Shown one piece after another: positions 59,565 through 64,000 of a DNA stretch of 64,000 nt. The notes under the pieces were generated by a model that saw only the letters and a list, made by a program, of their open reading frames with translations, made no database searches and was not told where the DNA came from. Every line of letters begins with the position of its first letter. Positions within the stretch are counted from its first letter, which is position 1. The stretch covers positions 2,611,501 to 2,675,500 of the forward strand of contig NC_135245.1 of assembly GCF_947623445.1 (NCBI RefSeq), read 5' to 3'. Origin of the DNA: Clavelina lepadiformis. Taxonomy: Eukaryota; Chordata; Ascidiacea; Aplousobranchia; Clavelinidae. The position numbers and the translations under genes are program-made.

Positions 59565-60614
59565 ATGGCTGCTTTGTCTGACATTCGAGCAGCACAGTTA
59601 GGTGCCGTGGTGCCTTCACAACGAAACGATTCCACTGTTGAAGTATATAATCAACATGCAGTCGCGATACATGAAGGCCCTCCGCGAACTTCAAATCTAT
59701 TTTCACCGATCATGCTTTTAACCGGTCACGGTGGCGACATTCACAGTGCCAAGTTCCATCCTAGTGGCGGTGCCATTGCTTCGACCGGCTTTGATCGCGA
59801 GATTTTTTTCTGGAAAGTCTACGGTGAATGCGACAACTACCACGTGATAAAAGGCGGTCACGCCGGTGCTGTACTGGACCTTCAATTCAACACTGACGGC
59901 TCAAGTTTTTTCACAGTGAGCACGGACAAAACTGTTGGTATGTTCGACTTTGAAACCGGGGAAAGGGTAAAAAGAATGAAAGGACACAACGCCATTGTCA
60001 ACGCTTGCTCCGTGTCGAGGCGAGGTGACCAAATTGTGGCGTCTTGCAGTGACGATTGCACTGTTAAGGTCTGGGATGTTCGCTATCGAGGTGCTGCTAA
60101 AACCTTACAGCTCAACTACCAAGTGACATCAATTGCTTTTGATGATTCTTCGCAGAGCGTTGTTACTGGTGGCATCGACAACGATCTGAAAGTGTGGGAT
60201 TTAAGGAACGAAAAGGTTTCCATGGAATTGCATGGACATACCGACACCATCACTGGCTTGGCTTTAAACAAAGAAGGATCACATATTCTTTCCAACGCAA
60301 TGGATTCAACACTAAGGATGTGGGACATACGTCCATATGCACCGACTGAAAGATGCACTCAAATATTCACTGGCCATTCTCACGGCTTTGAGAAAAATCT
60401 TTTAAGGTGCAGCTGGTCCCCTGGTGGCGATAAAGTAGCTGCTGGATCAGCTGATCGTGACGTTTGTATATGGGATGTGGCCAGCGGACAACTCCTTTAT
60501 AAGCTTCCTGGGCATGCTGGTTCTGTAAATGATGTACAGTTTCATCCTATAGAACCCATTGTCATGTCTTGTTCAAGCGATAAGCAAATATACCTCGGCG
60601 AAATTAGACCATGA
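59565..60614 (+). CDS. SNRNP40: U5 snRNP 40-kDa WD-repeat protein, intronless
   Basis: WD40 propeller of the U5 snRNP that contacts Prp8 and Brr2 in the spliceosome (family knowledge). Single exon, 349 residues (human 357). Seven WD repeats are visible from about residue 50: GHGGDIHSAKFHPSG, FDREIFFWKVYGECDNY, GHAGAVLDLQFN, GHNAIVNACS, SCSDDCTVKVWDVR, GGIDNDLKVWDLR, GHTDTITGLALN, MDSTLRMWDIRPY, GHSHGFEKNLLRCSWSP, SADRDVCIWDV, GHAGSVNDVQFHP, SSDKQIYLGEI. The start MAALSDIRAAQLGAVVP is preceded by an open frame of 29 codons running through the acceptor at 59541, which I exclude because it is probably removed by spliced-leader addition. AATAAA at 60962-60967. Confidence 0.97.
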   Translation: MAALSDIRAAQLGAVVPSQRNDSTVEVYNQHAVAIHEGPPRTSNLFSPIMLLTGHGGDIHSAKFHPSGGAIASTGFDREIFFWKVYGECDNYHVIKGGHAGAVLDLQFNTDGSSFFTVSTDKTVGMFDFETGERVKRMKGHNAIVNACSVSRRGDQIVASCSDDCTVKVWDVRYRGAAKTLQLNYQVTSIAFDDSSQSVVTGGIDNDLKVWDLRNEKVSMELHGHTDTITGLALNKEGSHILSNAMDSTLRMWDIRPYAPTERCTQIFTGHSHGFEKNLLRCSWSPGGDKVAAGSADRDVCIWDVASGQLLYKLPGHAGSVNDVQFHPIEPIVMSCSSDKQIYLGEIRP

Positions 60615-61404
60615 TGACAGTTTGATTTGTGCTTGCAATCTCACAACTTTCATAGGTTAAAGCGACTTCGCCTTTCTATTTGTTATGTTCTATGCCTACT
60701 ATTCAAAGACCTGAGTTCAGCATTGGTTGTGCTGTCAACTTACAGCTAGATAATGATTGGGCTATTCAAATACCTACAATCATACTTTGTATCTACAATT
60801 GAGTGTATATAGCTTTTGTATGGACTTTATTGTCGAGAATGATGTTTTATAGTATACTAGACAATTCCAAAAGGCATTTTGTTTATTTATGTCACTATAT
60901 TAGCTTCCAGTCGAGTTGAAATTGGCAACTAGAAGTAAACACAGAGATTTGCCTAATGAGAAATAAACTGCCCCCCCCCCCCCCCCCCGTAGTATTTCAT
61001 GTGTTTTGAATCCTCTTTTGTAAAACTTGAAGTTTTGGAGTTTTTGCTTCTGCAATATTCCGGGTTGGTTCAAAATTTGCTGTGTACCGCGACACAAACC
61101 AAACCATTGAGACAAACCCCACTATTGAATAAAAACAACTATTCCTGTCATGCATCGCAATCAACGACTAAAAACAATTAAAACAACCACGGCTTTTATA
61201 ACAAGGTGTAAGTGACTAATATAACCCTGGCAGAGTGTAAAACTGATAGAAGGCTCAAGGAACGAAGCGTGGTGTGAAAATAACTAAAACAAAAATGTGA
61301 ACAGCTTCTAAATGCAAATTATAATGACGTGATTACAATATACACGTTACAGGTTGTTGCCACGCAGACAAAGGCACTGATAGACAGATTACCACATCGA
61401 TTGT
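60615..61404. other. Convergent 3' region of SNRNP40 and tropomyosin
   Basis: No gene. AATAAA at 60962-60967 (+) lies directly before an 18-base C run (60971-60988). On the minus strand, AATAAA equivalents (TTTATT at 60882-60887) would place the tropomyosin 3' end inside the SNRNP40 3' UTR. Confidence 0.55.
60971..60988. repeat. 18-base poly-C run
   Basis: An uninterrupted run of 18 C residues three bases after a plus-strand AATAAA, in otherwise AT-rich sequence. Length may be affected by sequencing or assembly. Confidence 0.85.
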
Positions 61405-63736
61405 TTAGTTGAGGTTGATCATATCCCCCAGGGTCTTGTCTAGCTTTTCGCTGATCCCCTTGTAGGACAACTTTTCAGCGAAGAGTTGATCTGTGAGTTA
61501 ATGTTTCAGTAATTTCAATCGCGGTCACCAAGTTACAGCTAGACTAAAAACTCAATTTTCAGAAATCTGTGAGCTTCATACCTTCCAAATAGTCGATAGT
61601 TTTCTCCAATTTGTCGACAGTTCTTTCCGCGAATTCAGCTCTTGTCTCTGCCTGTACAAACAATATAATCTTTTTGTTCTAAAGTGTTCAAAATTTCAAA
61701 CACCCGTCGGATTTAACTCCTTAGACCAGTCCGGATTAAGTTGCACTTATCAGATCATTAGCAATGGTCCGGGACTTTTATTTTATCACTTACGTTCTTA
61801 AGATTCTCGGTGAGCGCGTGGATGTCCTTTTCGAACTGATCCTCTTTTTCCGAGTTCTGTGTCGAGATTTGCTCCAGTTCTCTCAAATTGTCCTGTAGTT
61901 GCTTCAGGTGGTCATCAGCTTTTTTTACTTTGCTGAAAAAAATATGAAATCAGTTATGTGACCCGTAAAAGTACATTGTGTTGTACTTTTAGTCAGAACC
62001 TAGGCTAGGTTATGAGTGCATTACCAGTAATAATTTTTCGCTGCGTACATACCCTTCGTATTCTTCGGCTCTGTCCAAAACTCGTTCCAAGTCGTTTTCA
62101 ACCATACGTAGTTTGCGACTGACCTAATGTAGAGAAACAATTTTACAACTGCCTGGCTTAATACCGGTAGCCCTGTGTTATCACTTATGAGATATCTATG
62201 AAAAAACTGACAAGCTTATTGTTGTCCGTTGTCGTCCTCCATTACCTCATGTTACTGTGTTCGTGGCAAGTTATCCCAGTATCACCACCATGTCTTAGTC
62301 TGGACTCTGAGCCATAGTGATTCTGTAGAGGCGTCAGTATAGAGAACTTACCTCTTCGTACTTACGATCGGCATCCTCAGCGATCCCTTTGGCATCACGG
62401 AGCTGTATCTCTTGTAGTTCGAGTGTCTCTTCGTCTTTGAACGATCTGACAAAGCATTTTCTTTAAAAGTAATTTTACGATATGTGATGTAAATTTGAAA
62501 GACGTTTGCGAACTTTGGAACGCGATTTAGCCAAAACATTTCGCATGAAATACATCTTAGTTTGCGTTCAAATAAAATGTTATAGACTAATCATGCATTT
62601 TGTCACATTTTGGCAATTATCACATTTTGTGCCAGTCCAGGCTGATACAACGTGCAAGGGTCGTGGGGAATATAGGGGACATTGCATCACAGAAGACATT
62701 ATGTGAGCCGACTCACCGGCTTTCAATTACTTTTCGTCCTCTTTCGCTTTCCTCGGCCGCTTTTTCAGCAACCTCGAGCTTTGCGACTGTCTCGTCCAAT
62801 CTCTCAGTTACGCGTTGCATTTCTTCTTCCAGAAGCTGCATACGACGGGTTTGGGCGTTGACCTCCAATTCTGACTGTTGGGAATGGTGTGCATTGATAA
62901 AATGATGCATGCGTAAGAAAATCTCTAAGGAGAATGTTATTTCTTTGCCAAAAAAACTAAGAATGTATTCTTTATTCGTTTATTTTTGCGTCGTTGTTTT
63001 GCAGCGATGCTTTCATTTTCCGTTATAGCTATGAATTAAACGTTGCTTTTCAGTGTTCCAGAGGTTATTGTTGCTGTGATGCAGTAGTCGCAATTGCTGT
63101 TATTTTTACCAAAAACAACTAATAATCAAGCAAAGAACTTACGTCGGTTGCAACTTTCTCTGCTACATCGAGTTTTTCGATGGAAAGTCGATGTTGTTCG
63201 ATAACTTTGTCCAATTCATCTTCGAGATTTACGATGTTTCGTGAGCACTGAGCATTCTCGTTTTCAAGCTATGCAATGAAAGTTGACAGTTTCAAGCAAT
63301 GGGGTCTGATACGTTTTTATTTGGCCGCACGACGGCGCCCAAGAAAAGATTTCCCAATCTTTGCAGTTTTAGCACTACTACTATATTTACAGTTTTAAAG
63401 ATCGCCAACTTTTGAAGCCAAGCGATGTGGCTGTTCTTTTGATCAACCACGTAACTTTTGGACTCCGGAAATTAACTACAGTTTTTAACGTTGCTTTATT
63501 TCGTTGGAATTGTATGAGTGAAGTGCTGTATATTCAAACTAAGTCAATAAAGAAGAAGCTTAGTTATTTACAACTGCCCCGGCTTTGCTTTACTTACTGA
63601 GTTGCGTTTGTACAATACAGACCTCTTTTGCTTTGTCTTCCAGCTCTTTCTTGTCGTTTTCAAGACCTACAGCCTTTTCAATTGCTTCTTCCTTTTCCTT
63701 AATTAGTCCTACCATCTTGTGCTTTATCGACTCCAT
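61405..63736 (-). CDS. TPM: Tropomyosin (long, 285-residue form)
   Basis: Coiled-coil dimer that winds along actin filaments and gates myosin access (family knowledge). Eight exons, high to low: 63736-63623, 63268-63143, 62874-62717, 62445-62352, 62123-62053, 61932-61794, 61651-61582, 61490-61405; 285 residues (vertebrate long forms 284). The first exon encodes 38 residues ([17 protein letters not shown]), the size of vertebrate muscle exon 1a. Landmarks: [90 protein letters not shown] and the C-terminus [13 protein letters not shown]. Heptad hydrophobic spacing holds throughout. Some segments are more divergent than vertebrate muscle tropomyosins, notably exon 2. Only one exon of each type is visible, so I see no mutually exclusive exons; further 5' UTR exons may lie beyond the window edge. 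Confidence 0.96.
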
Positions 63737-64000
63737 GATGATGAAATGCTTGTCAAAGTCAGCAACTAGAGTAACGTTCAACACAGAATAACTTACGGTG
63801 TTGTCACACTTACGTTTCTAGCTTTATAAATTGTTGCCTCGGCGATGCAAGAAGAAGGTATCTTAGCTCACTTCTGGTTTAATCGTTACATTTAAAGGTG
63901 ACATCGCCATTAGCTGTGTTTTGTATATCTATAGCCGTACATGTAACGTTTTAATTACATTTTAATAACAATCCAGAAACGACTATGCTACACTTGCCCC
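63737..64000. other. 5' flank of tropomyosin
   Basis: Sequence upstream of the tropomyosin ATG, reaching the window edge. Probably 5' UTR or intron and promoter; no other feature seen. Confidence 0.4.

Noticed and set aside
1-64000. CRISPR arrays, bacterial operons, tRNA or rRNA genes
   Set aside because: Animal nuclear sequence; I saw no spaced identical repeats and no tRNA cloverleaf that I could support by eye. A tRNAscan run would settle the latter.

Overview
The window looks like a gene-dense, AT-rich invertebrate chordate genome, most likely an ascidian tunicate of the Ciona/Phallusia type. The proteins are animal and chordate-like: TOGARAM1, CCDC170, a 190-residue DNAL1, an SLC43A3-type transporter, and a 285-residue tropomyosin whose first exon encodes 38 residues as in vertebrates. 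Introns are mostly 50-1000 bases. Several 5' ends carry a splice acceptor a few bases before the start codon with no evident upstream exon, which fits ascidian spliced-leader trans-splicing. The species call is inference. Gene models were built by hand from splice signals, reading phase and remembered family sequences. Every multi-exon model keeps phase from start to stop.

Layout. 1-1890: no gene seen. 1891-16528 (+): TOGARAM1, 25 coding exons including a 15-base microexon, with a hAT transposon in a late intron. 17536-21425 (-): a TRAF adaptor / E3 ligase, convergent with TOGARAM1, with a second hAT relic in an intron and one GC-AG intron. 24067-29613 (+): CCDC170, 16 exons. 30569-31639 (-): a probable small tryptophan-rich gene that I do not recognise. 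32358-38731: three intronless SLC43A3-like transporter copies, two intact (32358-33767 + and 37328-38731 -) flanking a decayed one (35557-36588 +), with a retroposon-like stretch between. 41367-44458 (+): WBP11. 45438-48966 (-): DNAL1, the axonemal outer-arm dynein light chain. 49332-50900: a short non-coding LTR element in minus orientation. 51520-51828: an inverted-repeat MITE. 52942-54524 (-): a probable four-exon gene resembling NEPRO. 55632-58703 (+): SRRM1, intronless. 59565-60614 (+): SNRNP40, intronless. 61405-63736 (-): tropomyosin, convergent with SNRNP40.

Two functional themes recur. TOGARAM1 and DNAL1 (and possibly CCDC170) act on ciliary or other microtubules. WBP11, SRRM1 and SNRNP40 are spliceosome proteins lying within about 19 kb, the last two adjacent and same-strand. 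Nothing shows these groups are co-regulated; spacing between SRRM1 and SNRNP40 (861 bases) is wide for an ascidian operon.

I did not find a multi-gene system that is clearly new. The most interesting open items are the unrecognised tryptophan-rich gene, the NEPRO-like gene with an apparent 30-base intron, the miniature LTR element, and the SLC43 birth-and-decay cluster.
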